A stretch of DNA of 64,000 bases from Terriglobia bacterium (GTDB taxonomy: Bacteria > Acidobacteriota > Terriglobia > Terriglobales > Acidobacteriaceae), in NCBI GenBank assembly GCA_020073665.1, contig JAIQEU010000004.1, positions 310,001-374,000 on the forward strand. The letters run 5' to 3'. Of this stretch, positions 1 through 7,629 are shown one piece after another (position 1 is the stretch's first letter; each line of letters begins with the position of its first letter). The translations under genes were made by a program, and so were the position numbers. The notes below the pieces were generated by a model. It was given only the letters and a program-made list of their open reading frames with translations, did not search any database and had not been told where the DNA came from.

Positions 1-215
1 TTCCCCGCTTCAGCCTTGTGTTCCTCCGGCGCCGGAGCGGGTTCTTCCGCCGGCTTGGCCATGGACTCGGGCGCCGTCTTCTCTGGCGCTTTTTCCTGCG
101 CCTGCGCCTTCGGCTTTTTCTCTTTGGCGGCTGCCTTCGATGAGTCCGGTTGCTGCGCCGCCGCTCCTGCTGCCAACATGCACACCACTGCGAACATCAT
201 CCACACAGAACGCAT
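1..215 (-). CDS. secreted Lys/Ala/Pro/Glu-rich protein, N-terminal part
   Basis: The reading frame is open from an ATG at 215-213 to the window edge, so the C-terminus is missing. The first 20 residues form a signal peptide (MRSVWMMFAVVCMLAAGAAA, then QQPDSS). The visible mature part is low-complexity, rich in K, A, P and E (KAAAKEKKPKAQAQEKAPEK and similar), which usually marks a periplasmic linker or a cell-wall-spanning stretch. An AGGAG lies about 6 bases before the ATG and supports this start. No domain is visible in the 71 codons available, so I assign no function. Confidence 0.6.
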   Translation of the reverse strand, partial: MRSVWMMFAVVCMLAAGAAAQQPDSSKAAAKEKKPKAQAQEKAPEKTAPESMAKPAEEPAPAPEEHKAEAG

Positions 216-425
216 CGGAATCTCCTGGATGTATCGAAACAAGATATGTAATGAAATACTTGCAGCGCGGCATTATACCCGCACCGCCGATTGAGATGGC
301 CGCAGCCCCGCCTAATGCCGGGATGTCTTTGTTCACACCAAATGCCATCCAGTGAGACGCGCTTAAGCCCATGAGGTAAGCGGAGCGCGGCTCGGTTTTT
401 GTGTCCGCCTATGTAATATGTTCAG

Positions 426-1304
426 GTGCCGACCAAGGGCTCCCCAACACTCACGATTCTTCAGGCTGCATCGCTTAAGACATTACCCTGGCTCATTCAC
501 GGCGTCAGCACACGTTTGGGCGGATCCTCGAAAGCCTACGGTGGGGCTGCCCTCAATCTCGGCTTTACCAGGCACGATGCCCGCGCCGCGGTCGAAAACA
601 ATCGCGCGACGTTTCTGAAGAATCTCGGTGCCACGCGCAATAGACACCCGTGGCCGCTCGTCATTCTGCGACAAATCCATTCTGACCTCATCCACCACGT
701 CAGCGAGCCTCCGGAAACCATGCTGACCGGTGATGGGCTCGTAACCAGCACACCCGGAATTCTGCTGGCCATCCAGACTGCCGATTGCCTGCCGGTCATC
801 CTGGCGGATGGCAAGCGCCACGCCGTAGGCGTCTTCCACTCGGGCTGGCGCGGCACCCTGAAGCGTATTGTCGAAAAGGGCGTGGGCGAAATGCGCCGCT
901 GCTTCGGCACTCTACCCCGCGACCTGAAGGCCTTTATCGGACCAGGAGTTCACGCCTGCTGTTATCAGGTGGGACAAGAGGTGCGAGACAAGTTCGAATC
1001 GCAGTTTGACTATGCTGCTGCCCTTTTTCACGAAACCAAGGAAACCGGCGACATTCATGAGAAGTATCCGCTCCTGTTCCTTACCGCGCGCGCGCCCGGC
1101 CACAGCGTACTGCCCAAGAAGATCTTCCTCGACTTGGTCAAGGCCAACCGTTACCAGTTGATCGCCGCCGGAGTACCGCGCAGGAACATCGCGGCCTCAC
1201 CTCTATGTACTTCGTGTCGCGTAGACCTGCTGTTCTCCTACCGCGCTGAAAAAGGAGTGACCGGACGACTGCTGGGCGTAGCCGGGATCCGGCCTAAAGC
1301 ATGA
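426..1304 (+). CDS. pgeF: peptidoglycan editing factor PgeF (YfiH/DUF152, laccase-domain family)
   Basis: This 292-residue protein matches the YfiH/PgeF family along its whole length. Family hallmarks are HGVSTRLGG near residue 25, RQIH (H85), TADCLPV (C121), FHSGWRG (H138) and IGPGVHACCYQVG near 171-183. The His/Cys/His set is the zinc site. In E. coli the protein hydrolyses wrongly incorporated residues from cytoplasmic UDP-MurNAc peptides; older annotation called the family multicopper polyphenol oxidase. The start is a GTG without a clear Shine-Dalgarno, but it gives the usual short N-terminus before the HGxSTR motif. The stop overlaps the next gene by 4 bases (ATGA), so the two are probably translationally coupled. 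Confidence 0.9.
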   Translation: MPTKGSPTLTILQAASLKTLPWLIHGVSTRLGGSSKAYGGAALNLGFTRHDARAAVENNRATFLKNLGATRNRHPWPLVILRQIHSDLIHHVSEPPETMLTGDGLVTSTPGILLAIQTADCLPVILADGKRHAVGVFHSGWRGTLKRIVEKGVGEMRRCFGTLPRDLKAFIGPGVHACCYQVGQEVRDKFESQFDYAAALFHETKETGDIHEKYPLLFLTARAPGHSVLPKKIFLDLVKANRYQLIAAGVPRRNIAASPLCTSCRVDLLFSYRAEKGVTGRLLGVAGIRPKA

Positions 1305-2428
1305 GCGAACCGGCTGGAGGTGTCGTGAATCGCGGACTAGTCACTCTCCTATTTTGCTTGCTGGCTTCGCAAATCGGCGGCGCCACCGACGCGGACCACG
1401 CGAAGCAAATCGACGCCATTTTCGCCATCTTCCAGTCGAACCGTGCTCCAGGCGCGGCTGTGCTGGTCATCAACCATGGACAAGAAGTTTTCGAACGCGG
1501 ATATGGCGTAACCGAACTGCGCACGCTCCGCAAGATTGACGCACACACCAACTTCCGCCTGGCGTCGTGCACCAAACAATTCACCGCGATGGCCATCATG
1601 CTGCTGGTGCACGATGGCAAGCTGCGATACGACGACCGCCTGACCGACATCTTCCCAGCATTCCCGGCGTACGGAAGAGCCATCACCATCCGCAACCTGC
1701 TGAATCACACCTCCGGGCTGCTCGACTACGAGGATCTGATGGCTCCGCAGGACAATGTTCCCGAGGAGAAACGCCATCAGATCAAGGACACCGAGGTGCT
1801 GAAGTTGCTGATGCAGCAGAAGACCACGAAGTTTGCGCCCGGCACCAGGTGGGACTACAGCAACTCCGGCTACGTGGTGCTCGGCCTGGTCGTGGAGAAG
1901 ATCTCGGGCAAGCCATTCGGCGAGTTTCTGCACGACCGCATCTTTGCTCCCCTGGGAATGGCCGGCACGCTGGCGTATGAAAAAGGCAAGAACCAGGTCT
2001 CAAACCGCGCCTATGGCCACACCCCGGAAGCCAATGGCTGGCGGCAGAAGGACCAGAGTTCGACCTCGGCGACGCTGGGCGACGGCGGCGTCTACTCCTC
2101 GATCGAAGATCTCGCCAAATGGGACCAGGCGCTCCGCGAACACACTCTACTGAGCCAAGTAGAAATGCAACCGGCGGTGACGCCGGTCAAAGTACCCGAT
2201 AATTCGGTCAAGGGGCCAGACGGCAGCCCGGCAGAATATGGCTTCGGATGGTTCTTGAATTCTTATCAAGGCCACGCTCGCATGTGGCACTACGGCGAGA
2301 CCGTGGGATTTCGTACCAACATTCAGCGCTTCGTCGACCGCGATCTCACCATCATCGTGTTTTCTAATCGGGAAGATGTGAACCCCAGTAAGCTCGCTCT
2401 AAAAGTAGCAGACCTGTATTTGCATTGA
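1301..2428 (+). CDS. serine hydrolase, beta-lactamase class C / penicillin-binding-protein-like (S12)
   Basis: A 375-residue S12-family enzyme. The catalytic motifs are all present: SCTK (S89-K92, the SxxK nucleophile and base), YSN (186-188) and HYG near 331. A hydrophobic stretch (residues 11-27) looks like a signal peptide. An in-frame GTG at 1325 preceded by GGAGG would give a more conventional leader beginning MNRGLVTLLFCLL, so the true start may be 1325 rather than the ATG that overlaps pgeF. The substrate cannot be read from sequence; esterases, D-aminopeptidases and penicillin-recognising enzymes share this fold. Its pairing with pgeF makes a cell-wall peptide substrate plausible, but that is inference. 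Confidence 0.85.
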   Translation: MSEPAGGVVNRGLVTLLFCLLASQIGGATDADHAKQIDAIFAIFQSNRAPGAAVLVINHGQEVFERGYGVTELRTLRKIDAHTNFRLASCTKQFTAMAIMLLVHDGKLRYDDRLTDIFPAFPAYGRAITIRNLLNHTSGLLDYEDLMAPQDNVPEEKRHQIKDTEVLKLLMQQKTTKFAPGTRWDYSNSGYVVLGLVVEKISGKPFGEFLHDRIFAPLGMAGTLAYEKGKNQVSNRAYGHTPEANGWRQKDQSSTSATLGDGGVYSSIEDLAKWDQALREHTLLSQVEMQPAVTPVKVPDNSVKGPDGSPAEYGFGWFLNSYQGHARMWHYGETVGFRTNIQRFVDRDLTIIVFSNREDVNPSKLALKVADLYLH

Positions 2429-2492
2429 GATGGCAGAGGTCAAGGCACAGCTTGGCTGTGTCTACCCGGGCCTGGGCGCCCGCGGCACTCGG

Positions 2493-2822
2493 CTATGCCA
2501 TGGGAGGGGCCGGAGGCGCGGCCGGCATGCCCGCCGCTTCTCCTGCGCCCGTGTTAACCAGGTCTTTCAACTCTTTGCTGGGCTTGAAGAACGGAATCTT
2601 CTTGGCGGGAACTTCCACCCGCTCTCCGGTTTTCGGATTGCGGCCAACACGGGGCTTGCGCTGCCGGGTGCGGAAACTGCCAAACCCACGGATCTCGATC
2701 TTGTCGCCCACCCGCAGCGATCGCACGATGCTGTCGAAAATCGTCTCGACGATGACTTCACTGTCTTTGCGTGTCAATTCCGCCAGTCTCGATACTTCGT
2801 CGATCAGATCGGCTTTTGTCAT
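2493..2822 (-). CDS. HU/IHF-family nucleoid DNA-binding protein
   Basis: The ATG at 2822 gives a 109-residue protein starting MTKADLIDEVSRLAEL. The family core is complete: the N-terminal helices, IEIRGFGSF, the DNA-contacting arm with RNPKTGE (PRVGRNPKTGERVEVPAKK) and FKPSKELKDLVN. These proteins bend DNA as dimers and organise the nucleoid. A C-terminal tail of about 20 residues rich in A, P, G and M follows the usual end of the fold. Upstream codons in the same frame lack family similarity, so I did not use the longer frame. The GxGSF and EVI pattern is closer to the IHF/HU boundary than to classical HU, so I give no symbol. It lies 188 bases downstream of sppA on the same strand. Confidence 0.92.
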   Translation of the reverse strand: MTKADLIDEVSRLAELTRKDSEVIVETIFDSIVRSLRVGDKIEIRGFGSFRTRQRKPRVGRNPKTGERVEVPAKKIPFFKPSKELKDLVNTGAGEAAGMPAAPPAPPMA

Positions 2823-2970
2823 ACGCCTCTTCGCTCCGTCGTGAGTCTTGGCCGGCAAGGGGTTCGATTGGCCCCCGCCCGGCTCAGCCCTGCATAACCT
2901 TCTCAAATTTAAGGGCTTTTGTGCAAGAACATTTGAAACTCAGAAGCCCTAATGTAAAAGGGTCCCGGTT

Positions 2971-2996
2971 TTCACTTCTGCATTTCTGACTTCTAA
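2971..2996. repeat. short T/C-rich intergenic repeat (TTCTGCATTTCTGACTTCT type)
   Basis: The gap between sppA and the HU gene holds a run of CTTCTG/TTCTGA units. Closely similar units recur, in both orientations, at 15017-15113 upstream of acyP. This suggests a dispersed intergenic repeat family of this genome rather than a gene-specific regulatory site. Confidence 0.45.
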
Positions 2997-3010
2997 CGTC
3001 TGAAATGCGC

Positions 3011-3925
3011 CTATTTCCACAGGTAGTAGAACCCCAGGCTCTGGTCCATCAGTTTTTCCCGGGTGGGCAGCCATTGCGAAACGTCCCCGAACATCAGATC
3101 GAGCAAGGTTTTGCGGTCCTTCTCCGGACGCACCAGCGTTGGCTCGCCAGTTATCTTCACTGCTTTAGCCGTGTCTTTCACCGCCTCCTGGAAATCCGCC
3201 AGTTGATCGATCAGGTGCATGGAGAGCGCCTGCTCCCCGGTCCACACCCGGCCGTCGGCAATGGCCTTGATGTCGTCCACTTTGGCATGGCGCCCGTCGG
3301 CCACCGCCTGCACGAACTGACCGTACATGTTGTCGATCAGCGACTGCATGTATGCGCGCTCCGCGGGCGTCATATCACGCGAGGGATCGCCCGTGTCCTT
3401 GAATTCTCCGACCTTCAACACTTCCTGCTTCAACTTGGCCCAGCGCAGCAGTTCGCCGTAGTTCACCCACTCGGCGATCACGCCAATCGAACCCACAACG
3501 CTGCCGCTGTCGGCATAAATTTTGTTGGTGGCCGAGGACACGTAATACGCGCCGCTGGCGCCTACGGTCTCGATGGAGGCCACGATGTACTTCTTTTTTT
3601 CATCGCGGATGCGCTTGACTTCGCGGTAGATTTCTTCTGACGCCGCCACCCCGCCACCGGGCGAATTCACGTGAATGACGATGGCTTTGATGGAGTCGTC
3701 ATCGCCAAACTTCTTCAGCTGTTCGACCACTTCTTTCGGGCTGAGAATTACGCCTTCGAGGTCGACTACGCCGATCTTGCTGCCAAAGCCGTGTAGCGAG
3801 GTGCTCTGATCTCCTGCGTGCAGGGTCAGGTACACCAGCGTAAACACCGCCAGCACAAAGAGGAAGAAAGCTCCTCCCCCAATCACGATCCAGAGCAGAG
3901 TGCGCGAACGGCCGTTTTCACTCAT
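3011..3925 (-). CDS. sppA: signal peptide peptidase SppA (S49 family, short form)
   Basis: With the start at 3925 the product has 304 residues, the size of the Bacillus/archaeal short form. One membrane segment (about residues 9-33) anchors it with the catalytic domain outside. The catalytic serine is S124 in VGASGAYY and the catalytic lysine is K176 in GEFKDTGDPSRDMT. Their spacing of 52 residues equals that of B. subtilis SppA. The NSPGGG motif (87-92) is also present. SppA degrades leftover signal peptides in the membrane. The open frame extends a further 84 codons upstream, but those overlap the lipid kinase gene and have no family similarity. Confidence 0.93.
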   Translation of the reverse strand: MSENGRSRTLLWIVIGGGAFFLFVLAVFTLVYLTLHAGDQSTSLHGFGSKIGVVDLEGVILSPKEVVEQLKKFGDDDSIKAIVIHVNSPGGGVAASEEIYREVKRIRDEKKKYIVASIETVGASGAYYVSSATNKIYADSGSVVGSIGVIAEWVNYGELLRWAKLKQEVLKVGEFKDTGDPSRDMTPAERAYMQSLIDNMYGQFVQAVADGRHAKVDDIKAIADGRVWTGEQALSMHLIDQLADFQEAVKDTAKAVKITGEPTLVRPEKDRKTLLDLMFGDVSQWLPTREKLMDQSLGFYYLWK

Positions 3926-3990
3926 ACAGTTAGGGTAGTTTAGCACCGAGGACGGGGTTTGGTAGCGCCGGTGTCCCGCGGTGCCATCGG

Positions 3991-5016
3991 CTAAGGCACC
4001 ACCACCCGCAACGCACCCTTGGCTACACCGACTTCGATCGGGGTCTGGCAGACATACTCGCCGTCGGCATACACATCCAGCGGATGCTCGGTTTCCATGC
4101 GCAGCCGTTCTGCATGGAAGTATTCGACCTCTGGCATGCCGAGGTGACGGCCAAAGTAGACGGTTGGAAAAAGGCAAAACAGCTTGAACCTATCGATATC
4201 CGTAACCAGGCAGACATCAAGCTGGCCGTCATCGAGGCGTGCCTGTGGCGCAATCTTCATTCCTCCTCCGTACACCGGAGCATTGGCGAAGGCGGCGAGG
4301 ACGGTCGGCCTGGTGCTGCGCGTGGTCCAGCCGTCCGGTGGCTGGGGTGTGAGGATCGTCAAGGGAAACGCCGCGAACCGCAAGAGTGCCGGGGCTAGGC
4401 TGACGACGTAGCCGCCGTGTCCGCGCAGCCAGCGCGGCAGCTTGTTGGCACGGCGGGCAACCTCCCCATCCAGGCCCACCCCGCCAACGCAACAGAAGTA
4501 GTGCCCAGTACCGGGCCCCGAGTGTCGAGCCGAATCGCGTGGCGCAGGCGCCTCGCCCGCGACGGTGGGTGGCGACGCCGTTGCTGCCGCAACCGCCTCA
4601 GGCGACTCCGAGAAGGACACGGCTTCAGCCGTGCCAATATGGCTGCTCTGAGAATGGGGCTTCTGCCCCTGAGGGTGTGGTTGCGCCGCGATCACGCCGA
4701 GATCAATGGTGCGCTCATTGCCGCCGCCCGAGGAAAACTTCCGCCATGCCTCTACCGAATCCTTAACGCTCCGCAGATTCAGCGCACGAGCGAAATCATT
4801 CCCGCTGCCGCAGGGCACCACCAGCACGGGCCGTTGCAGCTTGACCAGATCTGCGAGGTGGCGATGGACGGTGCCGTCTCCTCCAAAGATGAGGATGGCG
4901 TCAGCGTCGTTTGGGCTGGCTGGCAGGCCGATAGCCCACTGTGCATTGGAGTTCGCCTGGAATGGCTTCAGATCTTTAGTGGACGACCCCAAGCCGAAGA
5001 TGGCAGCGGCGCGCAT
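3991..5016 (-). CDS. diacylglycerol/sphingosine-type lipid kinase (DagK/YegS family) with internal insertion
   Basis: The nucleotide-binding motif GGDGT (45-49) and PCGSGNDFARAL (68-79) identify the DAGK catalytic domain. The C-terminal beta-rich half (VGLDGEVARRA, VYADGEYVCQTPIEVGV) is also normal. Such enzymes phosphorylate diacylglycerol or related lipids with ATP. Residues of about 111-170 are an insertion between TIDLGVI and HYFCCVGGVGLDGEV, which are nearly adjacent in relatives. The insertion is low-complexity, and part of it is the translation of a palindromic repeat (see 4617-4674). It probably forms a surface loop. tyrS lies 86 bases upstream and sppA 65 bases downstream, all on the same strand. 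Confidence 0.87.
   Translation of the reverse strand: MRAAAIFGLGSSTKDLKPFQANSNAQWAIGLPASPNDADAILIFGGDGTVHRHLADLVKLQRPVLVVPCGSGNDFARALNLRSVKDSVEAWRKFSSGGGNERTIDLGVIAAQPHPQGQKPHSQSSHIGTAEAVSFSESPEAVAAATASPPTVAGEAPAPRDSARHSGPGTGHYFCCVGGVGLDGEVARRANKLPRWLRGHGGYVVSLAPALLRFAAFPLTILTPQPPDGWTTRSTRPTVLAAFANAPVYGGGMKIAPQARLDDGQLDVCLVTDIDRFKLFCLFPTVYFGRHLGMPEVEYFHAERLRMETEHPLDVYADGEYVCQTPIEVGVAKGALRVVVP
4617..4674. repeat. double-hairpin palindromic repeat inside the lipid kinase gene
   Basis: Two adjacent hairpins are visible: CACGGCT-TC-AGCCGTG and GGGGC-TTCT-GCCCC, joined by an AT-richer spacer. The arrangement resembles the extragenic palindromes elsewhere in the window (53607, 61652). Here the element lies in frame within a coding sequence and is read as residues such as HPQGQKPHSQSSHIGTAEAV. 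Confidence 0.65.
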
Positions 5017-5102
5017 GTGGGCGGAAGAGTATCAAATCTCACTCAGGGACACAGATGACTCGGGGCAAGGCATAGGCAACAAGCAGGTTGAGCGTAAGGT
5101 AA

Positions 5103-6419
5103 TCACTCGGTGATCGAGACAATTTTTGTCTGACGACCGAGGCTTGTCAGCAGGTCACAAGGAACGAAGATCGCCACAATGGGAACTTGGACGACCTTGT
5201 TCATTACACGCACCGCCTTTTCTCGGATCTTGCGGCTAGCTTCGGTGCGAGAATCCACGAACCCTGCCTCAGTGAGCAATTTGTCGAGCCGGACAGGTTT
5301 AATATTCTGCGGATCCAAACTTTCATCTTCCGCCTTTTGAGCTTGCCAAAGTGGAAACTGAGTGCCCCCCTCCCGCAGAAACTCCTTTGCGCCACCGGTT
5401 ACAGCAACTCTGTCCAACTTCACTGCAACACGCTGGACGCTATCCGGCACCTGATCCTTCTGAAACTGCTTCGCCCAATCTTCCGCTGCCTTGGTGGCTG
5501 CCTCGGCCGAGTGGAAGTCCTTCACAATCCGCTGCGCCAAGTCTTTCTTGGCCTGCATCGGATGCGCTTCCCGCTTCATCTGTTCAATCTCGCCGACCTT
5601 CACATCGGTAAGCAGCTCGTAGAACCGCCACATCATCTGGTCCGAGATGGACATCACTTTGCCGTACATTTCGAGCGGGGGCTCCTGGATGCCAATCGCG
5701 TTGCCGTAGGACTTTGACATCTTCTGCACGCCGTCGAGGCCTTCGAGGATCGGCATGGTCAGCACCACCTGCGATTCCTGGCCAAAGCTGCGCTGCAATT
5801 CGCGTCCCATGAGCAGATTAAATTTCTGGTCGGTGCCGCCCAGTTCCACGTCGGACTGGAGCGCCACCGAGTCGTAACCCTGGGCCAGCGGGTACAGCAA
5901 CTCATGCAGCGCGATCGGCTTTTCTTCCATGAAGCGCTTGTGGAAGTCTTCGCGCTCCAGCATTTGCGAGACCGTGATCTTCGCGGCCAGCCGGATCCAG
6001 TCTTCTCCCTTGAGCTTGTTCAACCACTCGCTGTTGAAGCGGGTTTGGGTGGTGACCGGATTCAGGATCTTGAATACCTGCGCCATGTAAGTTTTGGCGT
6101 TGCGCATGATCTCGTCGCCACTGAGCGGCGGGCGCGTGGCCGAGCGGCCGGTGGGGTCGCCAATCATGGCAGTGAAGTCGCCAATCAGAAAGGTCACCGT
6201 GTGTCCCAGGTCCTGAAAGTGCTTGAGCTTGCGCATCAGCACGGTGTGGCCGAGATGAAGGTCGGGAGCGGTGGGATCGAAGCCGGCCTTGATCCGCAGT
6301 GGCTTGCCAGACGCGCGGGACTTTTCGAGCTTGGCGCGCAGTTCCGACTCTTTCACAATTTCCGCAGAGCCCTTTTTGAGGTAGGCGAGTTGTTCGTCAA
6401 CGGGAGCGAAGGTAGGCAT
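5103..6419 (-). CDS. tyrS: tyrosyl-tRNA synthetase
   Basis: A 438-residue class I synthetase. The HIGH-type motif is HLGHT (55-59), the KMSKS loop is complete at 233-237, and the tyrosine-binding region contains [18 protein letters not shown]. The C-terminal portion ([27 protein letters not shown]) is an S4 RNA-binding domain. It charges tRNA-Tyr in the cytoplasm. Length and motif spacing fit the TyrZ-like subgroup rather than the E. coli TyrS subgroup. The ATG at 6419 lies in a normal position before the N-terminal helix. purN is 98 bases upstream on the same strand. Confidence 0.96.
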   Translation of the reverse strand: MPTFAPVDEQLAYLKKGSAEIVKESELRAKLEKSRASGKPLRIKAGFDPTAPDLHLGHTVLMRKLKHFQDLGHTVTFLIGDFTAMIGDPTGRSATRPPLSGDEIMRNAKTYMAQVFKILNPVTTQTRFNSEWLNKLKGEDWIRLAAKITVSQMLEREDFHKRFMEEKPIALHELLYPLAQGYDSVALQSDVELGGTDQKFNLLMGRELQRSFGQESQVVLTMPILEGLDGVQKMSKSYGNAIGIQEPPLEMYGKVMSISDQMMWRFYELLTDVKVGEIEQMKREAHPMQAKKDLAQRIVKDFHSAEAATKAAEDWAKQFQKDQVPDSVQRVAVKLDRVAVTGGAKEFLREGGTQFPLWQAQKAEDESLDPQNIKPVRLDKLLTEAGFVDSRTEASRKIREKAVRVMNKVVQVPIVAIFVPCDLLTSLGRQTKIVSITE

Positions 6420-6517
6420 TGAGAGGAATTATACCGGGGGCGCGTAGATTGACGAATTGACGGATGCCGATTCGTCAATCCGGAAATCTGGCCTTTCCAA
6501 AATATGCGGAACGCCCC

Positions 6518-7150
6518 TCACCCCGCCGCAACTGTCCTCACCAAGCGCCGCCCGACCACGTCAAACTTGCCCTCTAGCACAACGTTGATCGCCTCGGAGT
6601 AGGCGATGTGCTCTTGCTCGAGGATGCGCTCGGCGAGGGTGTGTTCGTCGTCACCGTCGAGGACCGGGACCGTCTTCTGCACAATAATCGCGCCGTGGTC
6701 GAGTTCTTCGTCTACAAAATGCACGGTGCATCCTGCAACTTTCACACCGTACGCGAATGCCTGCTGCTGCGCTTCAAGGCCAGGAAAGGCGGGCAAGAGT
6801 GACGGATGGATGTTCAGAATGCGGTGCGGGAATTGCTGCACGAACCAGGGCGAGAGCAGGCGCATGTATCCGGCGAGGCAGACCAGGTCGACTTTGTGTT
6901 CCTGCAGCGCGGCCACCACTTCACGGTCGTGCTGCTCGCGGTCCTTGCCCTTGGATGGAATGACCAGCGCGTGAAGCCCCAGCCGGCGCGCAATTTCAAT
7001 TCCTCCGGCGTCGAGTTTATTGGAAATCACCACCGCAATGCGAGCGTTGGGAATGCGCCCGGCGGCGACGTTTTTCGCGATGGCTTCAAAATTCGAGCCG
7101 CGTCCGGAGAGGAGGATGCCCAGATTGTGCATATTCCAATCATAATTCAC
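6518..7150 (-). CDS. purN: phosphoribosylglycinamide formyltransferase
   Basis: This 210-residue enzyme transfers a formyl group from 10-formyl-tetrahydrofolate to GAR in purine synthesis. It has LLSGRGSNF (13-21), and the catalytic triad N113, H115 (LNIHPSLLPAFPG) and D151 (EELDHGAII). A GGAGG sits 6 bases before the ATG at 7150, so I keep that start although an in-frame ATG at 7132 would match the usual N-terminus. No other pur genes are adjacent. Confidence 0.95.
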   Translation of the reverse strand: MNYDWNMHNLGILLSGRGSNFEAIAKNVAAGRIPNARIAVVISNKLDAGGIEIARRLGLHALVIPSKGKDREQHDREVVAALQEHKVDLVCLAGYMRLLSPWFVQQFPHRILNIHPSLLPAFPGLEAQQQAFAYGVKVAGCTVHFVDEELDHGAIIVQKTVPVLDGDDEHTLAERILEQEHIAYSEAINVVLEGKFDVVGRRLVRTVAAG

Positions 7151-7265
7151 CTCCGAGACACAGCAGCACCGAGGAATTGCTGGTTTTGGATTTTTGAGTG
7201 TTGATTTGGGAATAGCGCGGCTGGCCAGCTATTCTCTCTTGACAAGTCCGGGCAGTCGGACCACC

Positions 7266-7284
7266 ATATGTTGTTATGACATAT
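7266..7284. promoter_or_regulatory. candidate PadR operator overlapping the padR start codon
   Basis: A perfect inverted repeat, ATATGT-N7-ACATAT, spans the start codon of the PadR gene. PadR-family operators commonly contain ATGT...ACAT with about this spacing. A TTGACA (7239-7244) lies upstream, but no well-spaced -10 box is visible. The site could mediate autorepression of the padR-permease pair. Confidence 0.5.
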
Positions 7285-7629
7285 ATCGCTCCGAAAGTCT
7301 TCGATCGAGAATTAAAGAAAGGCAGCGCGGAACTGTTGATTCTTTCGTTGCTGGAGCACCGCCCGCGCCACGGGTATGAGATCAGCAAGCTCATCGCGGC
7401 GCGCTCCCAGGGGGTGCTGCGCTTCAACGTGGCCTCGTTCTATCCCCTGCTCTATCGACTCGAACAGCGTGGGTTGATGGAAGGCCGGTGGGTGGAAAAG
7501 GCCGGCCAGCGGCGGCGCCGTTATTACCGGCTGACGGCGCAGGGCAGAAAGATGCTCAAGGAACAGCGCAGCATCTGGCGCGACTTCGTGAATGCCATGA
7601 ACCAGATCACGGGAGCGGAGCATGCCTGA
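7276..7629 (+). CDS. PadR-family transcriptional regulator (acidobacterial type)
   Basis: A 117-residue winged-helix protein. Residues 11-90 carry the PadR core (KGSAELLILSLLEHRPRHGYEI, then SFYPLLYRLEQRGLMEGRW and RRRYYRLTAQGRKML). No Shine-Dalgarno precedes the ATG, so a leaderless transcript is possible. It overlaps the downstream permease gene by 8 bases. In Acidobacteria a distinct PadR subfamily is repeatedly found next to duplicated orphan permeases, and this pair fits that pattern. The ligand is unknown. The palindrome over its start codon suggests autoregulation. Confidence 0.88.
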   Translation: MTYIAPKVFDRELKKGSAELLILSLLEHRPRHGYEISKLIAARSQGVLRFNVASFYPLLYRLEQRGLMEGRWVEKAGQRRRRYYRLTAQGRKMLKEQRSIWRDFVNAMNQITGAEHA

